Assembly: GCF_011578285.1 (NCBI RefSeq)
Contig: NZ_CP049916.1
Span: 682,001-746,000, forward strand
Direction: 5' to 3'
DNA: 64,000 nucleotides
Source: Acinetobacter lanii
GTDB lineage: Bacteria; Pseudomonadota; Gammaproteobacteria; Pseudomonadales; Moraxellaceae
This document shows, one piece after another, positions 24,417 through 35,552 of the stretch (position 1 is its first letter; every line of letters begins with the position of its first letter). A program made the position numbers and the translations under genes. The notes below the pieces were generated by a model that made no database searches, was not told the origin of the DNA, and worked only from the letters and a program-made list of their open reading frames with translations.

Positions 24417-25133
24417 ATGAGCCAAGAAGAAAAGTTACCTAAAATTTTGATCGTTGAAGATGACGAGCGACTTGCGCGTTTGACGCAAGAATACCTAATC
24501 CGTAATGGATTAGAAGTCGGGGTAGAACCGGATGGCAACCGTGCAATCCGTCGAATTATTGCAGAACAACCGGATATGGTGGTGCTGGATGTGATGCTAC
24601 CGGGTGCAGATGGTTTAACCGTTTGCCGTGAAGTGCGTCCACATTACCATCAACCGATCTTGATGTTGACTGCACGTACCGAAGACATGGACCAAGTCTT
24701 GGGCCTAGAAATGGGTGCAGATGACTATGTGGCAAAACCAGTTCAGCCACGTGTCCTTTTAGCACGTATTCGTGCATTGCTTCGTCGTACCGACAAAACC
24801 CCTGAAGATGAAGTGGCACAGCGTATCGAATTTGATGATTTGGTCATTGATAATGGTGGTCGTTCAGTGACTTTAAATGGTGAATTGGTTGATTTCACCA
24901 GTGCTGAGTATGATTTGCTGTGGCTATTGGCATCGAATGCCGGACGTATCTTGTCTCGTGAAGATATCTTTGAGCGTCTGCGTGGCATTGAATATGATGG
25001 TCAAGACCGTTCAATCGATGTGCGTATTTCTCGTATTCGTCCAAAAATTGGTGATGATCCAGAAAATCCAAAACGTATTAAAACCGTACGTAGTAAAGGC
25101 TACTTATTTGTAAAAGAAACCAACGGGATCTAA
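24417..25133 (+). CDS. bfmR: Response regulator BfmR (OmpR family)
   Basis: The 238-residue regulator has a receiver domain with the acidic pocket (VEDDE), phospho-acceptor D58 in VVLDVMLPG, Thr in MLTART and Lys in YVAKPVQPR. A C-terminal winged-helix OmpR domain follows (TSAEYDLLWLLA through RSKGYLFV). In Acinetobacter BfmR controls biofilm and pili, capsule and envelope stress survival. GGGG lies seven bases before the ATG. The kinase gene bfmS follows 47 bp downstream on the same strand. Confidence 0.95.
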   Translation: MSQEEKLPKILIVEDDERLARLTQEYLIRNGLEVGVEPDGNRAIRRIIAEQPDMVVLDVMLPGADGLTVCREVRPHYHQPILMLTARTEDMDQVLGLEMGADDYVAKPVQPRVLLARIRALLRRTDKTPEDEVAQRIEFDDLVIDNGGRSVTLNGELVDFTSAEYDLLWLLASNAGRILSREDIFERLRGIEYDGQDRSIDVRISRIRPKIGDDPENPKRIKTVRSKGYLFVKETNGI

Positions 25134-25180
25134 GATCCCTTTGGTGCATATGACACACTTATTATTAGGCTAAATTATAC

Positions 25181-26869
25181 GTGTCTAAACACAGCATATT
25201 CCTGCGGATTTACGCAGGATTGGTCATCTTGGTTGTTCTTGTGGCGATCTTTGGGTATTTGCTGGTGCAAATTATCAATTATCAACGTGCCCAAGAATAT
25301 CGAGAATCGTTGACCGATGGGATTGCCTTTGTGATTAGTGAGGGTGTTGCACGTCAACAAACCCCACAACAAAAGATGGATTGGATTTCGGATGCCTCTG
25401 ATTTGCTCGAACTTCCGATCTATTATCTTGAATCCAATAAAGTCGAACTGTCTCGCACTGAACTCAAACGAATTGAGAAACAACAGGCTGTGGTGCGTTA
25501 TGACGCCGAGCAGGGTGTTGCTTATTTGATTGTTGGGGTCAAGAACGATTTAAAACATTATTTATATGTGAAAATCGACTCGATTGGTGAAAAACAGATG
25601 AAAGCGATCCCGATCTTTATCTGGGATTATTTGGTTTATTATCCGGGTCAGGAAAAAGAATACCTCGCTAAGATTCAAAAGCACTTTTACTACAATGTAG
25701 ACATCCGCAATATTTCTCAGCTCAGTCTCGATTCTGAACAGATTGGACGTTTGCGTTCCGATCAAAGTGTGATTTTGTACCAAGACAATGCTTCGGTACG
25801 TGGCACCACGATCTCGATTTTATCGCCTATGCCGAATCAACCGGGGGATGTGTTGGTGATGGGACCTGTGCCCATGTTTAACTGGATGCCATTTCAATTG
25901 GCGGCAGGCATTACCTTGCTGAGTATGTTTATTCTGTGTTTGGGTGTGTATGGGTTGATTGTGCCGATGCAACGTAAGCTGCGTCAGGTCAATGATGCCT
26001 TGGACATTATGCAAAAAGGCGATATGACCGTTCGTGTGCCGGTAGAAGGGCGTGACGAGATGGCCAACTTGGCATCCAGTTATAACAGCATGTCGGATCA
26101 TATTCAGCGTTTGATTGAAGCACAGCGTGAATTGATGCGTGCGGTGTCACATGAACTGCGTACGCCTGTGGCACGTATTCGTTTCGGTATGGAAATGTTG
26201 GCAGAAGAAGAGGAATATGACTATCGACTTCAACAAGTGGACATGATTGATAAAGATATTGAAGCACTGAATACCTTGATTGATGAAATCATGACCTATG
26301 CCAAACTTGAGCAGGGTATGCCTTCACTGGATTTTGAAGAAATCGTGCTGTTTGAAGTGCTCGATCAAGTGGTGGTGGAAACCGAAGCCCTAAAAACCAA
26401 CAAACGCATTGAATTGAATGCACCGCCCATCTCTTTGATGGTGGATGCTGAACGCCGTTATTTGCATCGTGTGGTGCAAAACCTAGTGGGTAATGCGGTG
26501 CGTTACTGCGATGATCAAGTCTTGATTAGTGGTGGAGTGACCGCGCAAGGTATGGCCTATGTCTGTGTCGAAGACGACGGTCCGGGTATTCCTGAAGATG
26601 AACGTGAACGCATCTTTGAAGCCTTTGCCCGCCTTGATGACAGTCGTACGCGTGCCTCAGGGGGTTACGGCTTAGGCTTGTCGATTGTGAGTCGAATTGC
26701 CTATTGGTTTGGTGGCACCATTCGTGTCGATCAAAGTCCAACGCTCGGCGGTGCGCGTTTTATTATGCGTTGGCCGGCACAACGCTTTAAAAAGAAGAAA
26801 CATCAGAAAGAGTTCAAAGAGATTAAGGACAGTAAAGAAGCTGAAGACGGTAAAGAGCTTAAAGATTAA
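25181..26869 (+). CDS. bfmS: Sensor histidine kinase BfmS
   Basis: The 562-residue inner-membrane kinase starts at GTG. It has an N-terminal membrane segment (~8-30), a periplasmic sensor of about 190 residues, a second membrane segment (GITLLSMFILCLGVYGLIV), HAMP, and the DHp helix with the phospho-acceptor His in AVSHELRTPVAR. The ATPase domain shows N (LVGNAVRY), G1 (EDDGPGIPE) and G2 (GGYGLGLS) boxes. BfmS modulates BfmR phosphorylation. After the kinase domain ends (GGARFIMRWP) there is a ~35-residue tail composed almost only of Lys, Glu and Asp. This tail looks like a repeat-derived extension. Confidence 0.93.
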   Translation: MSKHSIFLRIYAGLVILVVLVAIFGYLLVQIINYQRAQEYRESLTDGIAFVISEGVARQQTPQQKMDWISDASDLLELPIYYLESNKVELSRTELKRIEKQQAVVRYDAEQGVAYLIVGVKNDLKHYLYVKIDSIGEKQMKAIPIFIWDYLVYYPGQEKEYLAKIQKHFYYNVDIRNISQLSLDSEQIGRLRSDQSVILYQDNASVRGTTISILSPMPNQPGDVLVMGPVPMFNWMPFQLAAGITLLSMFILCLGVYGLIVPMQRKLRQVNDALDIMQKGDMTVRVPVEGRDEMANLASSYNSMSDHIQRLIEAQRELMRAVSHELRTPVARIRFGMEMLAEEEEYDYRLQQVDMIDKDIEALNTLIDEIMTYAKLEQGMPSLDFEEIVLFEVLDQVVVETEALKTNKRIELNAPPISLMVDAERRYLHRVVQNLVGNAVRYCDDQVLISGGVTAQGMAYVCVEDDGPGIPEDERERIFEAFARLDDSRTRASGGYGLGLSIVSRIAYWFGGTIRVDQSPTLGGARFIMRWPAQRFKKKKHQKEFKEIKDSKEAEDGKELKD

Positions 26870-26934
26870 TGCTTTAGGCTTTATTGCTTCATTGTAATAT
26901 TGGGTCATCAATCTTCTAAGTCCCAATAAAAAAA

Positions 26935-26958
26935 GCACCGAGAGCGGTGCTTTTTTTT
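26935..26958. terminator. Bidirectional terminator after bfmS
   Basis: GCACCG-AGAG-CGGTGC is followed by eight T on the plus strand and preceded by a run of A, so it can end both bfmS and the convergent gene at 26978. Confidence 0.9.
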
Positions 26959-26977
26959 ATGAAAGGGATTTGATCAC

Positions 26978-27334
26978 TTATTGATAGTGATTGCCATGAG
27001 GTTCATTGATGCGTTTACCGTCACGGAGTGCGCTTAAGGCATCTGCATTAAAATCAATCAGTAAGCTGTTGTTCGATGCATCGATGTTGTAACTACTAAT
27101 AATTTTTTGGTCACCAGAAATGGTATCCACCGTATATTCGTCTGCAATATTTAAAATCGCATTCAGATTGGTAGTGGTCGATGGCAAGTCTTGTTGGAAA
27201 ATTTGGTAAATGTCACGCAGATCAAAAATGGCGTTATTGGTTTCAGGATGCTTTTTGACATACCCCTCAATATGTCGAATGATCAGTTGCGCATATAAAA
27301 AATAGTTGGGTTTATGCGTAAAATCTAGACTCAT
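26978..27334 (-). CDS. Conserved hypothetical protein
   Basis: The product is a 118-residue soluble protein without signal peptide or membrane helix. The first half is helical (YAQLIIRHIEGYVKKHPETN...DIYQIF). The second half looks beta-rich with several Asn and Asp. I do not recognise a domain. It is convergent with bfmS across a strong shared terminator and has its own upstream region shared with nuo. Base composition is like the core genome. Confidence 0.6.
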   Translation of the reverse strand: MSLDFTHKPNYFLYAQLIIRHIEGYVKKHPETNNAIFDLRDIYQIFQQDLPSTTTNLNAILNIADEYTVDTISGDQKIISSYNIDASNNSLLIDFNADALSALRDGKRINEPHGNHYQ

Positions 27335-27902
27335 TTTTGCTTTTCCTTGTAGTTTGTTTTGATGTTTTTATATACATAGCACACTCTCGAAAACAGGTGT
27401 AAATGTGTTGCAAAAATGACACAAGAAACTCAAAAGATCTGTATTAAATTTGATCAACTTAATGTGCTAAAAAATAGTTGGATTGATTAAAAAATAGCAA
27501 TCACGTGCTTAAAAAAGAAACATAAGGAATTTTGACCATTATTTATTTGCGAAATGATGGTAATCAAGCAGATTTCTTAAATTGATAGTATTTTCAACAA
27601 TAAAAATATTTTCAAGCCCTAAAAGTGAGGGCTACAATTTTCTAAGGAAATCTTTTTTGTATAAAAAATAATTAAAAAATCGATTTTAATTTGCTAATCC
27701 GATTAAAGTGCACCTGAATATACACAAAAAAAATAAATTATAAAATTGATTAAAAAAACACCCTATCGACTAAGGTCTATAAGCTAGTAAGTGAAATCAT
27801 AAATCAGGTACAATCTGCGTGATTAATTTTGTGTTTGGTGTATTAAAAGGCCAATACATACATTCTTTGTTAATAAATAGGCCTGCCAGGAGTTATCCCC
27901 GC
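27335..27902. other. nuo upstream region
   Basis: This 568-bp AT-rich stretch has no convincing gene. It should hold the nuo promoter. A short hairpin (AGCCCT at 27615-27620, AGGGCT at 27628-27633) lies 270 bp before nuoA. A TACAAT that could be a -10 box lies about 90 bp before nuoA, without a good -35. Confidence 0.4.
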
Positions 27903-28451
27903 ATGAGTGCCATTACTCCATACGATTGGGCAGTTATTGCCTTCGTGATCGGCGTTACATTTTTATGCGTCTTTATGCTTACTGTCCCATTACTCCTTGG
28001 TGGTAAGTCATGGGGCCGTGCAAAGCAAGAGCAGTTTGAGTCAGGTGTTGTAGGTGCTGGTGGAGCACGTATTCGCTTGTCTGCGAAATTCTATTTAGTG
28101 GCGATTTTCTTCGTGGTGTTCGATATCGAAGCACTTTATCTTTATGCATGGTCGACATCGGTGCGTGAAGTGGGTTGGTTTGGTTTCACAACCGTGATTA
28201 TTTTCGTGGTCGATCTTTTAATTGCATTGATTTATGCAGTGAAAGTGGGTGCGTTGAATTGGGCGCCTTCAGACAAACGTAAAGCCGCAGGACGCACATT
28301 GAAAATGGGCTCTCCAAATATGGATCTTGCAGAAATTACTCGCTTTAACTCTATTGAAGAGTTGGTGATGGACCCTACGGGGACTATTCCAGCGCAATCA
28401 TCTGGTCGTGTTAAACCTAAAACACCGACTGCATCATCTGATAAGGAGTAA
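27903..28451 (+). CDS. nuoA: NADH:quinone oxidoreductase subunit A
   Basis: The 182-residue membrane subunit of respiratory complex I has three hydrophobic helices (WAVIAFVIGVTFLCVFMLTV; FYLVAIFFVVFDIEALYLYAW; TVIIFVVDLLIALIYAV) and the conserved FDIEALYL acidic motif. The ATG at 27903 follows CAGGAG; an in-frame start at 27819 is not supported. A ~60-residue hydrophilic C-terminal tail makes it longer than E. coli NuoA (147). First gene of the 14-subunit operon; nuoB follows after 6 bp. Confidence 0.95.
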   Translation: MSAITPYDWAVIAFVIGVTFLCVFMLTVPLLLGGKSWGRAKQEQFESGVVGAGGARIRLSAKFYLVAIFFVVFDIEALYLYAWSTSVREVGWFGFTTVIIFVVDLLIALIYAVKVGALNWAPSDKRKAAGRTLKMGSPNMDLAEITRFNSIEELVMDPTGTIPAQSSGRVKPKTPTASSDKE

Positions 28452-28457
28452 TACGGG

Positions 28458-29135
28458 ATGAAATATACCTTAACCCGTGCGAATCCGGATGCTGATCAAT
28501 ATCCACTTCAAGATCGTCAGATCGTAACGGATCCGCTTGAAGAAGAAGTGAATAAAAATGTGTTCATGACTCGTTTAGAGGACGTGATGCATACAGCAGT
28601 AAACTGGGGTCGTAAAAACTCAGTTTGGCCGTTCAACTTTGGTACGTCTTGCTGTTACGTTGAATATGCAACCACTTTAACCGGCGTACATGACTTGTCA
28701 CGTTTCGGTGCAGAGGTGATTCGTGCTTCGCCACGTCAGGCCGATTTGATGATCGTTGCAGGGACATGCTTCATGAAGATGGCGCCTGTAATTCAACGTT
28801 TATATGAACAAATGCTTGAGCCTAAATGGGTGATCTCAATGGGCGCATGTGCAAACTCAGGCGGTATGTACGACATTTATTCAGTTGTACAAGGGGTGGA
28901 TAAAATCATTCCTGTCGACGTTTATGTGCCGGGTTGCCCACCACGTCCTGAAGCATTGATCCAAGCGTTAATGTTATTACAAGACCAAATTCAATTAGAG
29001 CGTCGTCCACTTTCTGCCGTAATCGGTGATGATCTTAAGCCAGTGTATAAGCCAAAGATGATGCCTGAACGCGACCGTAAGAATGCTGAACGTATTGCAG
29101 TGAAAAACTTGCGCTCTATGGATGAAATTAAATAA
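28458..29135 (+). CDS. nuoB: NADH:quinone oxidoreductase subunit B
   Basis: This 225-residue peripheral-arm subunit carries the N2 [4Fe-4S] cluster that reduces quinone. The ligands are visible as the adjacent Cys pair in [11 protein letters not shown], the Cys in [10 protein letters not shown] and the Cys in [12 protein letters not shown]. It has full length for the family. An 84-bp gap separates it from nuoCD, the largest gap inside the operon. Confidence 0.97.
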   Translation: MKYTLTRANPDADQYPLQDRQIVTDPLEEEVNKNVFMTRLEDVMHTAVNWGRKNSVWPFNFGTSCCYVEYATTLTGVHDLSRFGAEVIRASPRQADLMIVAGTCFMKMAPVIQRLYEQMLEPKWVISMGACANSGGMYDIYSVVQGVDKIIPVDVYVPGCPPRPEALIQALMLLQDQIQLERRPLSAVIGDDLKPVYKPKMMPERDRKNAERIAVKNLRSMDEIK

Positions 29136-29219
29136 TTTAAACGATTTATATTGATACACCTGATTGGGTGTAACGCCGTTTAAGTTGACTGAATTTGAAT
29201 AAAATAGGAAGCCAAGCCA

Positions 29220-31007
29220 ATGGCTGAAACTGACATTGCTATGCCAGAGTCAACGCCAGTTGATTCACGCCCTGCATTTGCAATCGTAGAAGAGCTCAAA
29301 ACCAAGTTTGGTGAGAACTTCTATGTGCAAACGACTTTTGAAGACTTTCCAACAGTCTGGGTTGAGCGCGCACGTGTACAAGACGTCTTAATGTTCTTGC
29401 GTACCGTGTCACGTCCTTACGTGATGTTGTTTGACTTGTCAGCGGTAGATGAGCGTTTACGTACGCACCGCGACGGTTTACCTGCGTCAGACTTCACTGT
29501 GTTCTATCACTTGTTATCGTTAGAACGTAACAGTGATATTCGTATCAAAGTTGCGCTTGCTGAAAATGATATTAATCTGCCAACAGCAACCAATATTTGG
29601 CCGAATGCCAACTGGTACGAACGTGAAGCATACGATATGTTTGGGATCAACTTCGAAGGGCATCCAATGCTCCGTCGTATCTTGTTGCCAACGTATTGGG
29701 AAGGTCATCCACTTCGTAAAGAATATTCTGCACGTGCCACTGAATATACCCCGTATATGCAGAACCAAGCGAAGCAGGACTTCGAACAAGAGCATTTGCG
29801 CTTTGTCCCTGAAGATTGGGGTCTAAAACGTGGTAATGACGACGAAGATTTCATGTTCTTGAACTTAGGTCCAAACCATCCTTCTGCGCACGGTGCATTC
29901 CGTATTATCTTGCAGTTGGACGGTGAAGAAGTGAAAGACTGTGTGCCTGACATTGGTTATCACCACCGTGGTGTGGAAAAGATGGCTGAACGTCAAACTT
30001 GGCATTCATTCATTCCGTATACAGACCGTGTCGACTACTTAGGTGGTTGTGCGCAAAACATGCCTTATGTGATGGGTGTGGAGCAAATGGCAGGGATTAC
30101 TGTGCCTGACCGTGCGCAATGTATCCGTGTGATGATGTCTGAATTGTTCCGTATCAATAACCACTTGTTGTTCATTGGTACAGCGATTCAGGATGCCGGC
30201 GGTATGACGCCTGTATTCTACATGTTCGCCGATCGTCAAAAAATCTATGACGCGATTGAAGCGATCACCGGTTACCGTATGCACCCAGCATGGTTCCGTA
30301 TCGGTGGTACCGCGCATGACCTTCCAAACAACTGGCAACATTTGATCCGTGAAATCTTGGATTGGATGCCAAAACGTTTGAAGGAATACCATACTGCAGC
30401 GCTAAAAAACTCTGTCTTTATTGGTCGTACCCGTAACGTTGCGCAATACGATGCAAAATCTGCATTGGCTTGGGGTGTCACAGGTACAGGTCTGCGTGCA
30501 ACAGGGATTGACTTTGATGTACGTAAATACCGTCCATACAGTGGCTATGAGAACTACGATTTCGATGTTCCTGTAGAGTATGAAGGCGATGCCTATGCAC
30601 GTGTGCTTGTTCACTACCGTGAAATTGAAGAATCACTAAAAATCATCAAGCAATGTTTAGACAACATGCCGTCTGGTCCATATAAAGCGGATCATCCATT
30701 GGCTGTTCCACCACCAAAAGATAAAACTTTACAAGACATTGAAACCTTGATTACGCACTTCTTAAGCGTGTCATGGGGTCCTGTAATGCCGGCGGGTGAA
30801 GCATCTGTAATGGCAGAAGTGGTCAAAGGCGCGTCGAACTACTACTTGACTTCAGACAAGTCAACCATGAGTTACCGTACCCGTATTCGTACACCAACTT
30901 TCACGCACTTACAGCAAATGCCTTCGGTGATTAACGGCAGCTTAATGTCGGATTTAATCATTTATTTAGCGACCATTGACGTCGTAATGGCTGACGTGGA
31001 TCGCTAA
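29220..31007 (+). CDS. nuoC: NADH:quinone oxidoreductase fused subunits C and D
   Basis: The 595-residue protein fuses the 30-kDa NuoC domain (~1-190, with the [20 protein letters not shown] motif) to the 49-kDa NuoD domain (~210-595, [23 protein letters not shown] and [12 protein letters not shown]). The C-terminus ends with VMADVDR as is usual. The NuoCD fusion is typical of gammaproteobacteria. NuoD forms the quinone cavity with NuoB. There is no sign of a frameshift at the junction. Often named nuoCD. Confidence 0.97.
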   Translation: MAETDIAMPESTPVDSRPAFAIVEELKTKFGENFYVQTTFEDFPTVWVERARVQDVLMFLRTVSRPYVMLFDLSAVDERLRTHRDGLPASDFTVFYHLLSLERNSDIRIKVALAENDINLPTATNIWPNANWYEREAYDMFGINFEGHPMLRRILLPTYWEGHPLRKEYSARATEYTPYMQNQAKQDFEQEHLRFVPEDWGLKRGNDDEDFMFLNLGPNHPSAHGAFRIILQLDGEEVKDCVPDIGYHHRGVEKMAERQTWHSFIPYTDRVDYLGGCAQNMPYVMGVEQMAGITVPDRAQCIRVMMSELFRINNHLLFIGTAIQDAGGMTPVFYMFADRQKIYDAIEAITGYRMHPAWFRIGGTAHDLPNNWQHLIREILDWMPKRLKEYHTAALKNSVFIGRTRNVAQYDAKSALAWGVTGTGLRATGIDFDVRKYRPYSGYENYDFDVPVEYEGDAYARVLVHYREIEESLKIIKQCLDNMPSGPYKADHPLAVPPPKDKTLQDIETLITHFLSVSWGPVMPAGEASVMAEVVKGASNYYLTSDKSTMSYRTRIRTPTFTHLQQMPSVINGSLMSDLIIYLATIDVVMADVDR

Positions 31008-31021
31008 GGGGTAATCGCATT

Positions 31022-31531
31022 ATGATGATTTTGACTGATAAAAAACCACGTGTGAACGTTGAAGGGATTTTGACAGCTGACGAAATCCACGAAATTGAAC
31101 ATCACATTGAACATTATCCGTACCCACGCGCGGCATGTTTGGATGCATTGAAATGTGTTCAACGCCGTAATGGTTGGGTCGATGATGCGCAAATGAATGC
31201 CATTGCACAAATGTTGTCAATGAGCGTTGCAGATTTAGAGGGTGTTGCGACTTTCTATAACCGTATCTACCGTCAACCGGTCGGTCGCAACGTGATTTTA
31301 CTGTGTGACTCAATTGCATGCTTCTTGATGGGTGCTGAAACTTTGGCAGAAGCGTTCCAGCGCGAGTTGGGGATTCAATTTGGTCAAACGACTGCTGATG
31401 GTCGTTTTACTTTATTGCCAATCTGCTGCTTAGGGAACTGTGACAAAGGTCCAACCTTGATGATTAATGAAGATACCCACGGTTTAGTTGAGGTTTCTTC
31501 AGTGAAACAGCTCTTGGAGAAGTATGTATGA
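31022..31531 (+). CDS. nuoE: NADH:quinone oxidoreductase subunit E
   Basis: This 169-residue subunit belongs to the NADH dehydrogenase module and binds the N1a [2Fe-2S] cluster through Cys residues in LLCDSIAC and [12 protein letters not shown]. The thioredoxin-like fold is complete. The stop overlaps the nuoF start by 4 bp (ATGA), which indicates coupled synthesis of the E-F pair. Confidence 0.96.
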   Translation: MMILTDKKPRVNVEGILTADEIHEIEHHIEHYPYPRAACLDALKCVQRRNGWVDDAQMNAIAQMLSMSVADLEGVATFYNRIYRQPVGRNVILLCDSIACFLMGAETLAEAFQRELGIQFGQTTADGRFTLLPICCLGNCDKGPTLMINEDTHGLVEVSSVKQLLEKYV

Positions 31532-32856
31532 ATACTGAACCAAAACCAATTTACGGCGACGGCAACCCAGAAACTCACCCACTGACATGGCGTTTGAGCA
31601 AACAGGAATTCGTTCGCAGTGCAGACGACTATGAGGCTTTAGAAGGTTATGCGGGCTTTAAAAAAGCTTTAAGCATGAAACCGGCTGAAGTGTTAGACGT
31701 TGTTAAAGCTGCAACAGTAAAAGGTCGTGGTGGTGCAGGTTTCCCAGCAGGGATTAAATGGTCACTGATGGCACCGAATGATGGTGGTCCTCGTTACCTG
31801 ATCTGTAATGCCGATGAAATGGAACCAGGTACCTTTAAAGACCGTTTGTTGATGGAAAAACTTCCACATCAATTGATCGAAGGGATGTTGATTGCAGGCT
31901 ATACGCTTGAAGCAACACAAGGTTATATCTTTATTCGTGGTGAGTATATTGAAGCTGCGAAGTACCTCAATGAAGCGCTTGAGCAAATTCGTGCCAAAGG
32001 CTACTTGGGTCAAGATATCTTGGGTACAGGTTGGAACTTTGATTTACACGTGCATACCGGCGCAGGTCGTTATATTTGTGGTGAAGAAACTGCATTGATT
32101 AACTCGCTTGAAGGTCGCCGTGCAAATCCGCGTACCAAACCACCGTTCCCACAAGTGGCGGGTGCTTGGGGTCGTCCTACGATTGTCAACAACGTAGAGA
32201 CCTACAACAACTTACCTGCGATTATGCTTCGTGGTCCTGAGTGGTATGTCGGTTTATCGGAAGGTAAATCAAAAGACCCAGGCACAAAAATTTACGGCGC
32301 ATCAGGTAAGGTGAAATTCCCAGGGCTTTGGGAGCTTCCATTTGGTACGACTGCACGTGAAGTGATTGAAGAGCATGCAGGCGGTATGCGCGACGGTCTG
32401 AAGCTCAAAGCGTGGTTACCGGGTGGTGCATCGACTGACTTCTTGGCCGCTGAACATATTGACTTGCCTATGGATGCAGAAAGCATCATGAAAGCAGGTT
32501 CACGTTTAGGCACATGCTTGCTCATGGTGGTGGATGAAACCCAATGTATGGTTTCAGCGACACGTAACCTTGAAGAGTTCTTCGCGCGTGAATCATGTGG
32601 TTTCTGTACCCCTTGCCGTGATGGTTTACCTTGGGCTGTGAAAGCGCTTAAAGCACTTGAAGACGGTACAGGGAAGAAAGAAGATATCGATCACTTACAA
32701 GAGCTTACTCGTAAGCTTTGGATTGGTAAAACTTTCTGTGCCCATGCACCGGGTGCGATGGAGCCATTAATGGGCGCACTCAAACATTTCCGTGGCGAAT
32801 TTGAAGCAAAAGTGGTGAATGCCGCTGCTCAAACTAGCACCGTAGAACAAGCTTAA
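31528..32856 (+). CDS. nuoF: NADH:quinone oxidoreductase subunit F
   Basis: This 442-residue subunit binds NADH and FMN through the glycine-rich [10 protein letters not shown] segment (~69-78) and carries the N3 [4Fe-4S] cluster at [12 protein letters not shown] with a fourth Cys in [11 protein letters not shown]. Electrons from NADH enter the complex here. Full length, translationally coupled to nuoE. Confidence 0.97.
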   Translation: MNTEPKPIYGDGNPETHPLTWRLSKQEFVRSADDYEALEGYAGFKKALSMKPAEVLDVVKAATVKGRGGAGFPAGIKWSLMAPNDGGPRYLICNADEMEPGTFKDRLLMEKLPHQLIEGMLIAGYTLEATQGYIFIRGEYIEAAKYLNEALEQIRAKGYLGQDILGTGWNFDLHVHTGAGRYICGEETALINSLEGRRANPRTKPPFPQVAGAWGRPTIVNNVETYNNLPAIMLRGPEWYVGLSEGKSKDPGTKIYGASGKVKFPGLWELPFGTTAREVIEEHAGGMRDGLKLKAWLPGGASTDFLAAEHIDLPMDAESIMKAGSRLGTCLLMVVDETQCMVSATRNLEEFFARESCGFCTPCRDGLPWAVKALKALEDGTGKKEDIDHLQELTRKLWIGKTFCAHAPGAMEPLMGALKHFRGEFEAKVVNAAAQTSTVEQA

Positions 32857-32867
32857 GGAATTCGACT

Positions 32868-35549
32868 ATGGCTACAATTCATGTCGATGGCAAATCGTAT
32901 GAAGTCAACGGCTCGGAAAACTTGCTACAAGCATGTTTGAGTCTTGGCATTGATATCCCATACTTTTGTTGGCATCCGTCCTTAGGTTCTGTCGGTTCTT
33001 GCCGTCAATGTGCCGTAACCCAATACGCGAATCCTGAAGATACGCGTGGTCGTTTGGTTATGTCATGTATGACGCCAGCTGCTGACAATACCTACATCTC
33101 AATTGAAAACCAAGAAGCGAAAGACTTCCGTGCTTCAATTGTAGAGTTCTTGATGACCAATCACCCACACGACTGTCCAGTCTGTGAAGAGGGTGGTCAC
33201 TGTCATTTACAAGATATGACCGTGATGACGCAGCATGATCGTCGTCGTTACCGTTTCACCAAACGTACCCATTACAACCAAGAGCTCGGCTCATTCATTT
33301 CTCACGAAATGAACCGTTGTATCGCGTGTTACCGTTGTGTTCGTTACTACAAAGACTACGCTGGCGGTACAGACTTTGGCGTGTATGCCAATGCATCACG
33401 TGTGTACTTCGGTCGCCCTGAATCAGGCACATTAGAGTCTGAATTCTCAGGTAACTTAACTGAAGTCTGCCCAACGGGTGTATTCACGGATAAAACTCAC
33501 TCAGAACGTTATAACCGTAAATGGGACATGCAGTATGCGCCAAGCGTATGCCAAGGCTGTTCTTCAGGTTGTAACATCTCTCCGGGTGAGCGTTATGGCG
33601 AACTTCGTCGTGTCGAAAACCGTTTCAACGGTGAAGTGAATCAATACTTCCTCTGCGATAAAGGTCGTTTCGGTACCGGTTATGTGAACCGTGCAGATCG
33701 TCCACGTCAACCGCAGTTCCGTTCAGGGAATAATGTTGAGACTGTGTCTGTAGATACAGCGTTAGACACTGTGATTGCGAAAGTTCAAGGCAAAAAAGTC
33801 TTGGGTATTGGTTCGCCACGTGCATCACTTGAATCTAACTTCGCACTTCGTGAGTTGGTCGGTCAAGATAACTACTCAACCGGTCTATCGCAAAAAGAGC
33901 AAAACTTGGTTGAGCTTGCAGCTTCTATCATGCAAACCGAGGGTGTGTATAACCCGAATATGCGTGAAATTGAAAGCTACGATGCTGTGCTGATTTTGGG
34001 TGAAGACTTAACGCAAACTGCGCCTCGTATGGCATTGTCTGTTCGCCAAGCGGCGAAAAACAAAGCAAAAGAGATGGCGGCAGAGCGTCGTACGCAAGAA
34101 TGGTTGGCTGAACCTGTCCAACGTATTGGTCAAGATGCTAAATCTCCGATTTACATCTTAGCTGCAACGCAAACACGTTTGTCTGACGTTGCGACAGGTG
34201 AAGTGGTTGCTTCTCCAAATGACATCGCGCGTTTAGGTTTTGCGATTGCTGCAGGCGTAAAAGGTGAAACCATTCTTGGTCTTGATGACGATGCCAAAGC
34301 ATTTGCGCAAACCATTGCTGATACATTGAAATCTGCTAAAAAGCCATTGATCATCTCGGGCACAAGCTTACAAGATCCAGCAATCATGGAAGCTGCTGCA
34401 CAAGTGGCACAGAACCTGGGTAATGCGGGTTTAACCTTGACTGTTCCTGAAGTGAACTCAATGGGCTTAGCGATCTTTGGTGGTCAAAGCTTAGAACAAG
34501 CCTTTGCAAAAGATTACGATGCGATCATCGTGGTTGAAAATGACCTTTACCGTCGTTTACCTGCAAAACAAGTCGATGCGGCTTTAGCGAAAGCGAAAGA
34601 TGTGATTGTGCTTGATCACTCTGAAACTGAAACTGTGAAGAAAGCGAATATCGTTCTTTCAGCGGCATCGTTTGCTGAAGGTGATGGTACGGTAGTTTCT
34701 CAAGAAGGTCGTGCACAGCGTTTCTATCAAGTCTATGACGCGAGCTACTACAAACCTGAATACGCAATTAAAGAATCTTGGCGCTGGTTACATGCGCTTG
34801 AGACGGGCGTAAAAGGTCAAGCGATTTCTTGGACTGTACTTGATGATGTGATTGATGCAGTGGCGAAAAATGTACCTGCACTTGAAGCGATTCAAGACGT
34901 TGCACCTGATGCGGGCTTCCGTGTACATGGTTTGAAAGTAGCGCGTGAACCGCGTCGTTACTCAGGTCGTACTGCAATGCGTGCGCCGTTATCTGTACAT
35001 GAGCCTAAACAACCGACCGATAAAGATTCTGCATTAACATTCTCTATGGAAGGTTATGTGGGTAATCAAACACCATCTCCACTGGTTCCATTTGCATGGT
35101 CTGCAGGTTGGAACTCACCACAAGCTTGGAACAAATTCCAAGACACCGTGGGTGGTCACTTAAAAGGTGGTGATTCGGGTATTCGTTTATTCGATCGTTT
35201 AGCGAAACGTCCTGCACGTACATTCGTTGCACCAGCACCTGTACTTGTGAATGCAGATAGTTTCCGTCTTGTGCCAATGCACCATATCTTTGGTTCAGGC
35301 GAATTCACGGTGAAAACACCTGCCATGGAATCACGTATTCCTGAAGCGGTATTTGCAGTGGGTGAACAAGATGCCACACGTTTGAATTTGAAAGACGGTC
35401 AAAAAATCACAGTCAAAGCAGGGGATACTTCAATTGTTCTTCCTGTACAAGTGATTGAATATTTACCAACAGGTTATATTGGTTACCCAATTGGTTTAGC
35501 ACCAACGGTATCTCTTGCAGAGCCTGTATCAGTCGCGGTAGGAGTGTAA
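32868..35549 (+). CDS. nuoG: NADH:quinone oxidoreductase subunit G
   Basis: This is the largest subunit (893 residues). The N-terminal [2Fe-2S] ferredoxin domain uses [17 protein letters not shown] His/Cys ligand [4Fe-4S] site ([14 protein letters not shown]), a further cluster site ([11 protein letters not shown]) and [14 protein letters not shown] follow. The rest is a molybdopterin-oxidoreductase-like fold without its cofactor. The C-terminal ~250 residues contain low-complexity Ala/Val-rich segments but no break. It transfers electrons between NuoF and NuoI. Confidence 0.97.
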   Translation: MATIHVDGKSYEVNGSENLLQACLSLGIDIPYFCWHPSLGSVGSCRQCAVTQYANPEDTRGRLVMSCMTPAADNTYISIENQEAKDFRASIVEFLMTNHPHDCPVCEEGGHCHLQDMTVMTQHDRRRYRFTKRTHYNQELGSFISHEMNRCIACYRCVRYYKDYAGGTDFGVYANASRVYFGRPESGTLESEFSGNLTEVCPTGVFTDKTHSERYNRKWDMQYAPSVCQGCSSGCNISPGERYGELRRVENRFNGEVNQYFLCDKGRFGTGYVNRADRPRQPQFRSGNNVETVSVDTALDTVIAKVQGKKVLGIGSPRASLESNFALRELVGQDNYSTGLSQKEQNLVELAASIMQTEGVYNPNMREIESYDAVLILGEDLTQTAPRMALSVRQAAKNKAKEMAAERRTQEWLAEPVQRIGQDAKSPIYILAATQTRLSDVATGEVVASPNDIARLGFAIAAGVKGETILGLDDDAKAFAQTIADTLKSAKKPLIISGTSLQDPAIMEAAAQVAQNLGNAGLTLTVPEVNSMGLAIFGGQSLEQAFAKDYDAIIVVENDLYRRLPAKQVDAALAKAKDVIVLDHSETETVKKANIVLSAASFAEGDGTVVSQEGRAQRFYQVYDASYYKPEYAIKESWRWLHALETGVKGQAISWTVLDDVIDAVAKNVPALEAIQDVAPDAGFRVHGLKVAREPRRYSGRTAMRAPLSVHEPKQPTDKDSALTFSMEGYVGNQTPSPLVPFAWSAGWNSPQAWNKFQDTVGGHLKGGDSGIRLFDRLAKRPARTFVAPAPVLVNADSFRLVPMHHIFGSGEFTVKTPAMESRIPEAVFAVGEQDATRLNLKDGQKITVKAGDTSIVLPVQVIEYLPTGYIGYPIGLAPTVSLAEPVSVAVGV

Positions 35550-35552
35550 TTC

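Noticed and set aside
27819-27902. N-terminal extension of NuoA to 27819
   Set aside because: The ATG at 27903 has a good ribosome-binding site and begins the conserved N-terminus.
29520-31319. Antisense frames over nuoCD and nuoE
   Set aside because: They are long only because of codon bias in the conserved sense genes and have no domain or start signal.
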